DNA of 64,000 bases from Pascua guehoae (GCA_001600415.1 BCJX01000015.1:759303-823302); one strand, 5' to 3'. Positions 47,653 to 60,075 are shown, counted from the stretch's first letter. A program made the numbers and translations. Notes: generated by a model from the sequence alone, not told the origin.

Positions 47653-48484
47653 CGCGGCGCCGACGAACACTTTGTTGGGGGTAGGCAAGAGAAGGAAAGG
47701 GAAAGAGTCCAAAAGGGCAGTCCGGTAGTGGAGACTCGTGCAACGAAAATCGGTCTGGGCTCGTCGAGCCTTGGCATCTACGCAGACGGACGGGTCGGCT
47801 TTCCACAAATGGGAGCCGAGATGTGTAGGTCAGGTCTTCAAGAAACGGCTCGCAGAAGGTTGGAAGTTCGTAGCCCCCAAACTGTGCTTCCGTACCTGTA
47901 ATTAGCAAAGTCGGGGCAGCAACATTATCACATATGAACCACCGTGATGTAGTGAAGCTCAGAAGAGACGAGTCGTCGTCGTGTTTGAATGGTTTGGGCT
48001 GACGCAATGTGATCATCTTGCCAGAACCCTTCATCAGTACTTATGGTTATCGTCAGCACATTAGCAACCACCCCGACAAGTCTGCTTATGGGAAACAACC
48101 CTCAATTTCGATGTCTTGGCAAGCCGCACTGTTAGCGTCAAGTCCAGGTGTCGTTGTTGCAAGCATGTCGGAGTTCTGTAGTCAATAGAGATCCATCCCA
48201 TTCCCGACACGCCATTCCGTTGTACGGGCGCCAACTCATCTTGGTGGCTGCACGGACCTTCAATGGGCGGAAGCAATTATCTTATCTCACCAACTATTCG
48301 GGTGATCGGCCCGATTGGTGCCGGTGATGACACTCAGCCCCGACCCCGACCCCCACCCGACACACGCCTCCGCCACCACCATCACCGTCGGGCAACCCAG
48401 CCACTTGCCCGCTCCCGTCTTGCCCGCACATTCCCACATCCCAACCCATCTTCTCTCACCGCCAGAACTCGACGCTTCCTGGCA
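47653..48484. other. Intergenic region upstream of the transcription-factor gene
   Basis: No gene is supported. The last 150 bases are C/A-rich and fit the leader of the next gene. Confidence 0.4.
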
Positions 48485-51086
48485 ATGCCAGACTCAAAGC
48501 CTGCAAAGTAAGAACCTATCTGGCACCTTGGTCTCCCTCCACCCTCTTGTCCACCCTTCTGCACCCCCATACCCATTTGCACGGCGCCTGGACTCGCACT
48601 GACCGACGCCCAGCCTGCGCACGCGCCGCTCACGCAAAGACCGGCCATGCGACGCCTGCAGGAAAGGAAAGAGGTAAACAATGAGACGTACGACCTACGA
48701 GCAAAGCCGCTGACACAAAGACAATGCTACATCCTCGAGCGCGGGCAGGCGTGCGAATACTGTGCTCGGACAGGCAAGAATTGCATCTTTCTCGCGCCGC
48801 CACTTGTGCGGCACCGCAAGGACGGGTCCCAGGCGAGCTCGCCCAGTGCGAGCACGGATGTAGGCGGCGGAGGGCGCGGGACGGGCTCGGGGCATGGATC
48901 GGGGTTGGGGACGGGACAGGGGACCTTGCGGCTGGGGGCCCCGACTGTTCCTACCCAGGATAGCCCGCCGAGGCTGACCTCGGCGGCGCCCACTTCTACG
49001 TCGGCGACTTCGTACAGCCGACCCGGCGTGTGGATGGGCGAAAGATCCACACTCGTGTCGGAGGCAAAGCCATCTGCGGTGCTCTCGTTCCTCGACAGTC
49101 TAGAGGATGACGACCATGTCCTCGGCGAGTCTCGGGTAGGTATCGTGTGCTCGCCCGCGTATTTGTCTGACACGCACAGGACGAGCAAGGCAACTACAGT
49201 TCGCTCGATATGGATAACACTGAAGAAGAGGAGTCGCATTATCTTGGTAAGATGCCCAAGAGCAGCCATCCCTGGACAGCATCTCTGACACCACAGGCTC
49301 TGGAGCGGTGGCCCAGATTGCAACCGTCGCGCTCGACTCTCGTCTCGACCAGCGCACGAGCGAGTCGCTCGGTTACCGCCAAGTCGCTGACCGGCGGCAC
49401 CCAGCCTACTTTCTCAAGAACCCATCGCGCGTCTATGGCGTGTCCAACGCGGCGTACGTTGCTGAGAAGGCATACGACGATGCAGTGAGAGTAATCACTG
49501 CCGTCGACGCCCGGATGCCAGAGAGGCTCGTTCACATGTGCGTTTTGGGTCGCCTCGATTAATAGCGCTGTCGCTCACGTACAGATTCATGAGCCGTGTA
49601 CTCCCCGCGCTCCCGATCCTCAACCAGGTCCGCCTGGAAGCGTCTGTGCGCGGATGGCACGGCGCGGGCCAGTTCCCACACGCTTTGCTGGTGGGAATCT
49701 ATGCGGCAACAGCCGTCTACGAGCCGTCACTCCGGCAGCAGTGCAAAGAGCTCTGGGCGATGCTCCTCCATGTTCTCGACAACGAGTACCGCCAGGCGAG
49801 GCTGCAAACGCTCCAGCTCCAGATTATCGACTTTTCAGGACGGCCAATACTTACACCTGGTGGAAACCATATTGGAATCTGTCGAGTGAGCTATTTTGAT
49901 GATCCAGAGATACTAGCTCACGCTTCAGGGGGTGGGTGCCGCCCAGCTCCTCGGCCTTCACCGCGATTGCTCGCGATGGAAGCTTCCATTGTGGGAGCGC
50001 TCCTTGCGACGGCGCCTGTGGTGGAATCTCTACGTGCACGACAAATGGTGCGTATGTCCCCGTGTCTCACCCTGACGATGAACAGGAACTCGTACACTTA
50101 TGGACGCCCGATGAATGTGGAGAGCACCCGGTCGTCGATTCCCCCACTGACACTTGCGGATGACGATTGGTACCAGACTGGAGGTCCAGGAGGCAAAGGA
50201 ACAGAAATCGTGTGTTTCATGGCCTTGTGTCGCCTCAGCACTATCCTGGAGAAGCTGCTCCCTCTCCTCCTGGACAGAGAAGGCCAGTCGCGACGGCATC
50301 ACGACCTCGACCGGCCCCTCCTGCGGCAAGCCGCCTTGGAGCTCGATGGGGTGTATCGTGACTTGCCCGATGACCTGGTGTTCAATCCTGCCCAACCGAC
50401 GCCCGCCTCACGGCCTGGCCTTCGTAAGTCTGTGTATGTGCATCACTACTGACATTTGAGGCGCCTTGCAGCTGAGCCATTATGGCATTGCTCTTCTCAT
50501 CTGCCGTCTCGGTCTCGAGCGCGAAGAGTTTCTCTCCCTCGACCACTTACTCCACGGTAACAACAAGGCGCTACACGTCATTGACGGCCTGGTCGTCTTG
50601 CTCGAATCATTGCAGGACGCAGACTATTGGAGCTTTTGGTACACGTGGAGCGCGTACCAGCTGTGCAACCCCGTTACCTTGCTGCTCCAGCAGGCGATCC
50701 GGGTCCACCAGTTCCCCGCCGAGAATGCAGCGCAAGACGTGGAGCGCGAGCGAGCCCTCGCCGATATATTCACTCTCCTCGGCCGGTTAGTCGCAGCGAT
50801 CCAACGCGCGAGCGAGGGGGGTTGGGAAGTTGCCGAGGCAGCCATGCCGCGAATCAAGAGTGTCATCAAGTCGGTGCCGCCGATTCCAGGGATCGAGACT
50901 GTGCAGATCCTTGTCTCGGCACCAATCGTCCCGGCAGAGTGGTCCGGTGGTGAGTTGCCGCGGCTTTTGGGTTTCGTTGCGTCTGAGCCGAGTATTGATG
51001 CGACAGCTGGGGTCGATATCGAACCTGATGCCGATATGCTCGCGCTGTTCGATTGGTTGAACGGAGACATGACTTCTGCATTCTAG
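48485..51086 (+). CDS. Zn2Cys6 transcription factor with Fungal_trans domain
   Basis: Nine exons (48485-48507, 48614-48673, 48721-49135, 49180-49246, 49297-49537, 49585-49885, 49929-50047, 50086-50423, 50461-51086) join to 729 residues, all in phase. The binuclear cluster is complete: Cys20, 23, 30, 39, 42 and 49 (CDACRKGKRQC, then CEYCARTGKNC), spacing Cx2Cx6Cx8Cx2Cx6C, split by intron 2. A Gly/Ser-rich linker follows, then the regulatory middle region with GRPILTPGGNHI, GAAQLLGLHRDCSRW, LPLWERSLRRRLWW and LYVHDKW, typical of Fungal_trans. Introns are tiny (37-56 nt inside the body). Similar cores occur in nitrogen-pathway regulators such as Dal81/TamA, but I cannot assign it. The same-strand neighbour 0.7 kb downstream is an amino-acid-oxidase-like gene, a plausible target. 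Confidence 0.9.
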
Positions 51087-51776
51087 CAGTTGCCTTCGTA
51101 TGGGTTTATGGAGTGGTGCACGGACTATCAGGGTGATGCGCTAGTGGCTTTCGTTGTTTGATCGGCGTGCGATCGCCAGACACGCCAGAATAATGTTAAA
51201 TGCATCCATGTTGTTGACCAAGTTGCCATTCACTCCCAATTTGAGTGAACACGCCTTGGACATCGGTGATGCCTCGGCGATGCCGCGGTTACAATGGAAA
51301 GCTTATTGACTGCTTGGCCGCTTGGCGGCTGCGGGCGCAGTGATGGGGGATGGGGATGAGATCTGGTAAAGGTCCGTGGCCTCGGATGCTGATGTCGGCG
51401 CGGCACATGAGCACCGAACGACGCGGGCCGCTGTCGGTGCCCTGATATGGGTGGGAATGCGGAATGCGGCAGCGCAGCTCAAGTGCCGTCAGAAATGTAT
51501 GTCCCTTGCACCAACCTCTCACCCTCAATTACCTGCGGCCAGGCAGGCAGAGGGGCAGGCACACGTTTCAGGCCGACGTCAAGCCGAGGATGAACTTGGG
51601 TCATTTGTCCATATCGTAGAGACCTCGTTCTCATTCCAGAATGCTCGCCCGCGGCTAAGACGACGCCGTCCCAACTCGCTGCAGGCTCCAACGTCTGTCG
51701 ACGACACTTTTGGACGCTCAACACTTGACAGTTCTCGACATTTACCCTTGTCTCTCGCTATCAATAACCTAGTAGC
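51087..51776. promoter_or_regulatory. Region between transcription factor and oxidoreductase genes
   Basis: About 690 bp that should contain the promoter of the downstream oxidoreductase. No gene and no convincing operator were identified. Confidence 0.4.
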
Positions 51777-53785
51777 ATGCGGCTCGACACAGACATCCAC
51801 ACCCACCCGCCCCTCCTCGGCACCGCCGGCGCGCTCGAGATGCCTGAACCCCCCCAGTTTGTGATTATCGGCGGCGGCATCATTGGCCTGTGCACGGCCT
51901 ACTACCTCCTCGAGTCGCCCGACCTCCCCGCCAATGCGCGCGTGACACTGCTTGAAAACACGGCCGTCGCATGCGGCGCATCATCAAAGGCCGCCGGGTT
52001 CGTCGCGTGTGGTGCCGACTGGCACCGCACGGCCAACCACGGCCTCGCGCGTCTGTCGGCGCAGGCGTTCGCCGACCTCGCGCGCAGGTTCAACGGTGCT
52101 GAGAGCTATGGGTGGCGCGAGTGCACGGCCACGAGCGTGCTCGTCGAGCTGTGCGGAGACGACATGTCTGACCCACACGTACATGCGCCCGAGGGGTGTA
52201 TTGTGTCCGATCCGGACTCTCCGACGTTTTGGGTCAATGGCGAGCCTGTGCCGCTTGGAAATGGGAGGAAGACCGAGACGGCGCAGTTGTGAGTGCCCGC
52301 TGGGTCGATGACCTCGACCTGGAACCCATCTCGCACGGTCCTACGTCCTACGTCCCGCTTTCCACTTTCCAACCTCCATGCTCAAGCTCTACGCTCCCAC
52401 CTCCCAGCTCTCAGGTTACACCGCTTGCACCACTTACACCCCTTGCTCCGCCCCCGCACAGACAGCCCACAGCTTACCCGCCCAGACTTCCCACACTCTT
52501 CTGCTCCCGGATCTACCAGCACTGCATCCAACGCGGCCTGCGCACGGTCATCGCGACGCCCACAGGACGGATCGGCAATGTGATCCACACCACCTCGGGA
52601 GACATACCCTACACATCCCTCGCGCTCACGGCGGGACCATGGTGCAACGACGTTTGCCGGGCGCTCGACCTGCCCCTCGTGGCCGTCGTCGGTGGGCCGG
52701 GACATACTGTACAAATCGAGCCAGGTATCCTGCCCACGGGATTCCGCGATCTGCCGTCTCAGGCTCTCTTTGTCGGCGTCGGACAGACGCTGGAGGCGGC
52801 GAGCGAGTACCTCGCGGGGCTCGATACCGAGTGCTGGTTCCGAGACTTGCCAGAGGATGAGCGGAGAGAAGGGTGGACACGCACAGTTCAGCTCTTTACG
52901 TGAGTTTCCCCGCTAAGCCACCTTCAATCTTGATCGCCCCGGCTCCACCCACAATGCGCCGCTTACCTCCAGACGGGCGGACGGAAAGGTGTTTGCAGCA
53001 GGCGAAAACGCGGTCCCCCACAGCCTGGCATCAGAGCCATACATGGACCGCAAGTACCGCCTCCCACTGTCGCCTGCAGACGTGCCCAACACGCGTGACC
53101 AGGCGCTCGTGGCGAGGTTGCTGCGTGCCACCAAGGCGATTTCACCCGTGCTCGACGCCGATTTGGGGGCAAAGGTTATCCGCACAGAGGTGGGTATTAC
53201 CTGTGCGCATGTGGTAGCGGATGGCGACGTGGACGCTGCCAGCTCCACCCGTCTCGTTGAGGCGTGAAACGCCACCTCGCAGTCCGCTGACTTGCAGTTT
53301 TCATACCGGCCTGTCACGATGGATCGGTTACCTGTCGTGGGCAAGATTGAGAAGAATGTGTTTGTCTGCTCAGGGCACGGGTCATGGTGCGTTTTTGAGG
53401 TCGGCCGGGAGTCAGGAGCACATGGAGCGCATTGGAGTGGCGCGGTGGGCGAGTTGAGGACGACGGCGGTGACTGAGGGGGTTGAGCCTGTGGCCGTGGT
53501 GGCCATGGTTGTGGATCCCAGTCTGACCGTGCTGCCCAAGTGACAGAGGGCAACGAGACCCGACCAGCAAAAGTGACGACGCACACTCTAACACGCAGGG
53601 GAATAGCACTCGCCCCGGGATCAGGCGTCATCACGGCCGAGCTCCTCATCGCCGACGCGCTCGGTGTCGAGCCAAAACTCAGCGCCGACATTTCAGGACT
53701 GTCTCCCGACCGCTTTGAGCCGCAAGATATTCGCAACGCAGAAGACATCAACTTCATCCCAAAGCCAGGGAACTTTAGGGGATGA
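51777..53785 (+). CDS. FAD-dependent oxidoreductase, D-amino-acid/glycine oxidase (DAO) family
   Basis: Five exons (51777-52288, 52486-52899, 52973-53189, 53298-53386, 53599-53785) join to 472 residues. The FAD-binding Rossmann motif is at residues 27-45 (QFVIIGGGIIGLCTAYYLL, with GGGIIG at 32-37), followed by the acidic strand end VTLLE and the ASSKAAGF segment. The family C-terminal block FSYRPVTMDRLPVVGKI, VFVCSGHGSWG and APGSGVITAELL is rebuilt precisely across introns 3 and 4. DAO-family enzymes oxidise amino or imino acids with FAD and release peroxide. Substrate cannot be read from the sequence. No C-terminal peroxisomal SKL is present (the protein ends NFRG). Residues before MPEPPQF may be an extension; a second in-frame ATG is at 51840. 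Confidence 0.88.
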
Positions 53786-54664
53786 CCAATGTGGCACCGC
53801 AACCTATAACCCCACTTGCAACCTCGCAACCTTTATCATGGTCAACAAGCTTTTCATCTCAAGTCATATTATTATCATCGCGGTTCCTCGCCATGGCAGC
53901 GACCACTGCACAGCACCACCACCCATTCCGGTCTAAAGGTAGCGCACATCCAACCTGTAGTGCGCGTATCTGTTGTCGTAGTGCAGGCGTCGGCATTTTG
54001 ACATGCACTCGGTTTGTACACTTCCCAAAGGAGGGTTGGGGGTAGGGGAGAGGGTGCTGTCCATGACCACGCCTGCCTGTTGCATGGGGCATCAAGCAAG
54101 GTGGGCCACGGAGTGCATCTGTTATTGTCTTGGCCTTACTTCTCATCACGCCACCCAGACCGGGTTGTCTTCCCATCACGCTCGCCTGCATTGTTTGCCA
54201 CCTCTCACCGCCTTAGGGGCTTTGTAGGTCTCCCCATCACACCCGTTGGCAGTTGGTATCGGTTGTTTCAGGGCTGCAAGCTTGCCTCTCCATCACATCA
54301 CACATCTCTATTGTTTTAGGATGTGGAAAAACAATGTGGCAGTGTTAAACGATTGCATCCCGCATTGTGCGTCATGGCTCGTGGCACCAGGTGGCGGCCG
54401 GCGTGCCCATCACACGCATCGTGCTCACCTCCTCACAAAACACTATATATACCCCCTCACAACTCAGTCTCGCTCTTTACACTTCGCACTCTCTCATCAC
54501 CACTCTCTACCTCGTCCACACCACTCCTACCTCTCCTTCGGCCACCCAGTTCATCCACTCCTACCTCTCCTTCCGCCACCCAGTTCATCCACTCCCACTT
54601 TCCCCATACTTCCTCATCATCTCCAACCCGTCACGTCCCAGCCCTTACCTGCACCAACCACACA
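53786..54664. promoter_or_regulatory. Promoter region of BTB-like paralogue 1, with TATA box and 34-bp duplication
   Basis: A strong TATA box (CTATATATACC) lies at 54443-54453, about 210 bases before the ATG. A perfect-but-one 34-bp tandem duplication (54523-54556 and 54557-54590) sits in the pyrimidine-rich leader. Upstream there are repeated CATCAC/CCATCACACC words. Confidence 0.55.
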
Positions 54665-55608
54665 ATGCCCACCAACGCCAGCGAGCCGTCCTCGCAAGGC
54701 GAGCTCACGTTTCACGAGGATTTCAAGTCGCCGTCTACGGCCGCGATTCTTCAGGCGCCTGACGGGACGTGTTTTCGTTTCGACCTCAGGACGCTGGCCC
54801 TCTTCTCGTCCTTCTTCGAGGACCTCATGTCTCTTCCCACTCAGTCCGCGGCGAGTAGCGAGGACCACAACATAATTCACCTTCCTTCTACGACTACGGA
54901 CGCGCTTCACTTTGCACTCTCAGCCATCGAGAGCATCACTAGGGGCGACTTTCCGCGCCACATTACACTGAGCGAGGATCTCTGCGACTCGATCCTTCAG
55001 ACGGCTGATGCCTACGACATTCCCGTCCTCTTTACATCGCTCCTCGGACTCATCCAGCGTCAACCCCACATCGAGCGCTTCACCTGTCTCGTTGTCGCCA
55101 TCCTCGCACACGATAGGACTGTTGCCAACGATGTCTCGTTGTTGGCCCTTCATCCAAGCTACCATCAAGGTCATCGCAGCACGCTGGTCCGTACCCTCGA
55201 AGCTCGCGAGCCGCGTGCGTATAGGTCGTCAATGGTTCCGCTCGGTGGCGCCAAACGCTGGAGGGGTTTCAGCGCACCGTATCGCAAATGGTAGCGCTCC
55301 AATACCAGGACAATCTCTTCGACGAATTTTGCCGCATCATACCATGTGCCGAGTATGTCAAGTTCGGAGGCGACCTGAAAGCATTTGTACTTCAGGAGGT
55401 GCCAGTGGCTCATGAGACGCTTCTTCGCCATCCAGAACGGATAATGTACAGGAGCGATCTTCGCCACCCAGAACGGATAATTTACAGGAGCGATCTCTTC
55501 GTTTGCCACTCGTACTGTTGCGATTGCAAAATACTTGCAGAAGACGTCATCTGCGGTGCCATCGCCCTGGCACTCGATGGCCTCACGCCCACCTTTGACT
55601 TCCTTTGA
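54665..55608 (+). pseudogene. BTB/POZ-like protein, paralogue 1, broken by a frameshift
   Basis: The first frame (54665-55294) encodes a BTB-like fold: FHEDFKSPSTAAILQ, DGTCFRFDLRTLALFSSFF and ILQTADAYDIPVLF. Comparison with paralogue 2 shows the frame should change by one base near 55215-55228. The homologous C-terminal part then continues in the second frame (for example ARWRQTLEGFQRTV, IPCAEYVKFGGDLKAFV) to the stop at 55608. No splice sites explain the jump. A 36-bp in-frame tandem duplication (55423-55494) repeats 12 residues, LRHPERIMYRSD and LRHPERIIYRSD. As read, the product is a 209-residue truncated protein. BTB domains dimerise and recruit Cul3 ligases or repressors, but the role here is unknown. 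A sequencing indel is the alternative to true decay. Confidence 0.65.
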
Positions 55609-56626
55609 CTTCAAGTAGGAAGATCTCCGCATCCCTAACTGGGTTTGCAGCCATACATCACCCATGCAACATCTCGATGTCCGTCCCATGCTCGTCCCAT
55701 AGCCATCCTTACTGCTTGTAGCCTTGGACACATGAGAAACTCTCCATTTCTGCACTCACATTGCAATCTCGGCGCTCATGCTATACTATCCACCTCGTAT
55801 GATGTCCCTGCGCAACTAGACGCCAAGGTGGATATAAGTAAGTACAACCCCGCCTCCCCTCCCCCGGTGCGGCCGCGCCGACCGGCACACAAGACACAAC
55901 CTGTCATCGCACTCGCCTCGTAAACCTCCATACCTTCCCGGCATCATCAAGGGCTGGTCTACCTACATCGCCCGGCAACTATTGTGCAGTAATGGCCATT
56001 TGGGTCACACAACAGCGCACCTCCGTCTACGCGCTCACGTGCCCGATGTCGTAACTCGTGAGCTCAGTCGTAAGCATTATCATATGCACCGGGATTGTGC
56101 TTTCCCCAACACCCCCGGTACCCGTCCCACTGGCACAATTTGTTTGCGACCAGCTCAACACACTGACGGACTGACGGTAATGTCATGCCTCGTGATCACC
56201 ACGCCTCCGCCACACCTCGTGTTTCTCACACCACTGTGCGCCTCCCATCTCGTCACATCGCCCTGGGGTGTTTGTCCCGTCACACCGTGCTGGGGTGTTT
56301 GCATCAGGACTGTGCGCATATCACCTCATGACGCACACCTCGTGTGGATGGTGAAGACAGGCCAGGCAGGAAAACACAGCCCCGCCTGATCACACCACGC
56401 CGGATGTGCTCATCGCACAAGTGGCCGTCGAGTCGCGCACGGCACTGACACTATAACGACACACCAGGTGTAACAGCCCCACATTTATACTTTGCACACC
56501 CTCTCATCCTCACAGCAAACACTTCTTCTTCTCCCACCTCTCTACTTTCTTCGACAAGCATACACCCACCCTCTTCTACCCCACCAACCCACATCCTCCT
56601 CCTTAATCTCCCGCACCCACCACACC
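55609..56626. promoter_or_regulatory. Intergenic region and promoter of BTB-like paralogue 2
   Basis: About 1 kb between the tandem paralogues. ACATTTATACTTT at about 56480 could be a TATA-like element, followed by a CT/CA-rich leader up to CACACCATG. CATCAC/CACACC words recur as upstream of paralogue 1. Confidence 0.45.
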
Positions 56627-57561
56627 ATGTCCGACGACACCGATCCGCCGACCGCTCACGCCGAGCTCGGGGTCGACACGGAACTCAAGTTCCACAAGGA
56701 CTTTGCGTCCCCCTCGACCGCGACGACGGCGATTCTTCAGGTCTCCGATGGGACATGCTTTCGCTTTGACCTCTCGATCCTTGCACTCTTCTCGTCCTTC
56801 TTCGCGGATCTGAAGTCTCTCCTCCCTCCCTCGGCAGGGCCCAACGAGGACCCAATCATCGAGCTGCCGTCCACAACCGCAGGCGGGCTGCATTTTGCGC
56901 TCTCTGCCATCAAGTCCATTCTTCACGGTCTCGTGCCAATCGACATCAAGCTCAACAACGATCTCTCTGCATTGAAGCCCTCGAGACTGCCGATGCATAC
57001 GACATTCCCGTCGTCTTCCCGTCGCTTCTCAAAGTCGCCGAGCACCAAGGCAACATTGATCTCATGACCGTCCTGGTCACTGCCATCCTCGCTCAAGACA
57101 AGCGTGCGGCTGAACAGCACTGGGTACCGGTCCTGGCGAACCAATACCATCAGTTTCGCACACCGCTAGTGCGTGTGCTCGAGGCTCGCAAGCCAGGCTC
57201 GCTCGCAAAGCTCGTCCTCCATCAAGAGAGTTGGAAGGACGCTCTGGATTGCTTTGAAGATTACGCACATCGTACGGCAAAGCATGGCTTCCAGAACCTC
57301 TTTGCCAAACCCTGTCGTGGCGACCCTCCGTGCGCCGAGGTTACCAAGTGGAAGGGCAACCTCGAGCGCTTCATCTCCCGAGAGGCCAGGAAAGTTCGCA
57401 GTAGCATCGCTGAGAACCCGCAACTCCTGGCCGAGCAGAACATCTACGTTCCCGACACGAGGTGCATGCGTTGCTGCGAACGTGCGCGGCAGATCATCCA
57501 TGGCGCCATAAGTTCGACCATCTGCGTCTCCGACTATAAGCTCCCTTTTGACGAGCTGTAA
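56627..57561 (+). pseudogene. BTB/POZ-like protein, paralogue 2, broken by a frameshift
   Basis: It is closely related to paralogue 1: LKFHKDFASPSTATTAILQ, DGTCFRFDLSILALFSSFF. The first frame runs 56627-57067. At about 56970 (after NDLSA) one base appears to be missing, and homology continues in the next frame as EALETADAYDIPVVF, matching paralogue 1. That second frame is open to the stop at 57561 and carries a complete C-terminal part: WKDALDCFEDYAHRTAKHGF, PPCAEVTKWKGNLERFI and a Cys-rich end with CMRCCERARQIIHGAI. The site is not a homopolymer and has no GT/AG pair to splice. As read the protein would stop after 146 residues. It may be a decaying gene or a local sequencing error. Confidence 0.65.
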
Positions 57562-58249
57562 CTGCGTGTGTGCGACGAGGCACAACCGCCCTATCACCCC
57601 ACACGCTCCTTTCGTCCTCACATCCGTTCGCGCGAGGCCCTACTTTCTCACCCCCCTACAATGATCACCGCATCGCTCGTTGCTGCTCGCGAAACGTCCG
57701 GCACACAGGCCACCTAGCCCGCTCTTCTCACGCCCCATCCCACCGTCGGTCCCAACGCCTCACTCGACTCAAAAACAACGCCAACGCCCGCCGGCGTGCC
57801 TCCTGCGTCTGCGGTGGTAGGACATCCATAGTTATGCAGAGTGGCACTGTTCCTTACGCCACTCCCTCGTCGTTTTGAGCCGTTGGATAGACGGGAAATC
57901 GCTCACCCCACAATTATACGATCCGCCAGAGGGCAGCAACATGAGATACATGGCCAACTCATACATCTTTGGTCGCACGACTGTTGCACAGCGAGACATT
58001 ATGACGATGACCAGCTACGATCAACCCCCACCTTTCTTTCTCGCCTTTTCGTGCCCGGCTTCAGAATCGCTCTCTTCCCTGTCACTTTTCTATTCTTCTC
58101 TTGGAATCATTATTGAAGGCCCACGGCGTGCAGCCCCGCCTATCGGCACGGGAAGCAGCAGCCAGCCAACATCCCCACGCACCCGCCTCTCCCCCGTATT
58201 CCCTCTCCCCTCTCCCCTCTTCGTGCAGCATATGCCACCCAGTCGCGTC
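57562..58249. other. Intergenic region between convergent BTB-like 2 and DUF7918-like gene 1
   Basis: Shared 3' region. The C/T-rich sequence gives scattered short frames but no supported gene. Confidence 0.45.
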
Positions 58250-59526
58250 TCAGTTACCGTCGCTGTCGGCCGTCAGGTCGACCAAGTCGACCCCGCTCGC
58301 CGGGTTGTAGACGTGCTTGGCGCGCTTTGTAGCGCGCTCTCCTGCAGCCTCGTGCAAGCGTGACCGCTTTTTCGAACTGCTTGCAGCGCCGCGTGGCCCC
58401 CCGTTTGCGTCCCTGTCGTCAGGCTTGATTTCGGGTTTTGAGTCCCGTGGCGTGTCAACTCCGGGGGCGGCGGCGTAAGCTTTGGGAATGATGTCGTTGG
58501 CCATGAGGTGGGCACGAGTGCGATACTGGACGTTAGGCACTTCTTCAGTGCAATCGGCAACTCACCGAGATGGTGATGTCGTACTTTGGGCCAGGGATAG
58601 GATTGCTTTCGTATGTCGGGACGGGTTTCCACTCCTGTGTGATGGTTCCACCGCTGTTTTGTGAGGCTGGGCTCACCTCGTAGGCCGCACTCTGCAACTC
58701 ACTCCACATATAGCTGGATATCCTTCTTGATCTTTTCGTCTATGGTCCTGGTAGCCGCCAAGGGCACTTTGGGAGTCGACATGACGGAGCGGACACACGA
58801 GACCGGGACCAGTTGGATACCAATGGAGCCCATATTCTTCACTTTGTCCGCTGCAAGGGTTGTGTGGTCCTCGGTAAAGTCCTGGAAGGGTCAGAATCTT
58901 GCAACGAAACAAAATCCCACCAGGCGACAAAACTTGAACCTGCGCAAGACTATCCTACCGTTGTTGAAGTTTTGCATGGTAGCCAAACGAAAGTCGGGAT
59001 GGCCGGATATGTACGCATACCTGTCAATAGTCCTTCCATCTACAGTGAACTCGATTGTGGCTTCAAAGGACTGGGGAGGACGAGAGACCACGATTGTAAA
59101 TTCCTGGTTTGACGGTCAGTCGTACAATGATACGCGTGAGAATGCAAAGGGGTTTCTGAAGTGCCCAACAGGAGGGTAGGTGACGTACCTCTCCGCCCTC
59201 ACACTCAACAAAGAACGTCACCTTTCCGCACGCGTCGCCGTTGCCAGTGGGAAGGACGTGGACTGTCTTATGCTCCCCTGTGGACAATTAGATACAGTAG
59301 CTTGCCGATGAGACTGTGATATCGAGACAAGCTTGCGAGCTGGAGAAGAGTGTGGAGTGACGTACGCAGACGGTGCCGAGTCTCGATGTAGACCTGTGTT
59401 TCAGAATTGGGACAGGTGAATGGGAGGCCAGTGGAAGGGTGCCAAGCACGGTGGGGAACGGGTATTGCCGATATGGTGTGCTGTACTCACTTCCCAGCCC
59501 GCCCAGAAGCCCTCTTCAATCTTCAT
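58250..59526 (-). CDS. Tandem paralogue 1: DUF7918-like protein with C-terminal NLS-like patch and SUMO-interaction-like motif
   Basis: Seven exons on the minus strand (59526-59491, 59393-59366, 59277-59189, 59103-58921, 58881-58703, 58653-58566, 58525-58250) join to 292 residues with intron phases 0,1,0,0,2,0. Markers in order: MKIEEGFWAGWE, EHKTVHV, KVTFFVECEGGE, EFTIVVSRPPQSFEATIEF, VDGR, FKFCRL, a DEKIKKDIQLYV segment, IPGPKYDITIS and YRTRAHLMANDIIP. The tail has SKKR, TKRAK and DLVDLTADSD near the end. The body resembles DUF7918, an expanded basidiomycete family of unknown function; that link is from remembered pattern. The basic patch plus VDLTAD with acidic residues is a classic SUMO-interaction layout and suggests a nuclear protein. 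Confidence 0.85.
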
Positions 59527-60075
59527 GTGTATTTGCTGAGCCGAACGAAATGCATATAGTTGATATGATCGGTCACAGGAGTGTGCAATTGGCTCGTTGG
59601 GGTGAGGTTATGTGGTTTGTGATGAGTGAAGAGAGGATAAACGAAGGGAGATAGTGGAGATCTTACGGAGGAGGTAAAGTGACGATTGTAAGGGGCGTGG
59701 GTGCGTGGGGAAGGGATACACACTGTGACGATATGATGCTCTGGGGCCAGGCTGTCTGTTGCCGACCCCCATGAATATCATCGGCAAGCTGAAACATACA
59801 GACACATTGATACATCGTGCCTCATTCATGTGACTGTGGTGCAAAGGCCAGTGACAGCTTCGCGCACTACTTATTCTCTGATCCTACAGGATGCTTCGCA
59901 GGTGGAGGCTCTCCCACGCCGACTCTCGGTCCGCTTGAGGCTTCCGAAGGGCCTTGGACCATGGGGAACCCCTCGCCTTTCTTTCTCTCTTTCGCCCCGC
60001 CTGCTTCAGAACCGCTCTCTTCCCTGCCACTCTCCCTCTCCTCTCCTCTGAATCTTTCTCGAAACCCGATGGCTC
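59527..60075. promoter_or_regulatory. Promoter region of tandem paralogue 1
   Basis: About 550 bp between the ATG of paralogue 1 and the stop of paralogue 2. It includes the 3' flank of paralogue 2, which is pyrimidine-rich on the plus strand at 59975-60060. No separate gene. Confidence 0.4.
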
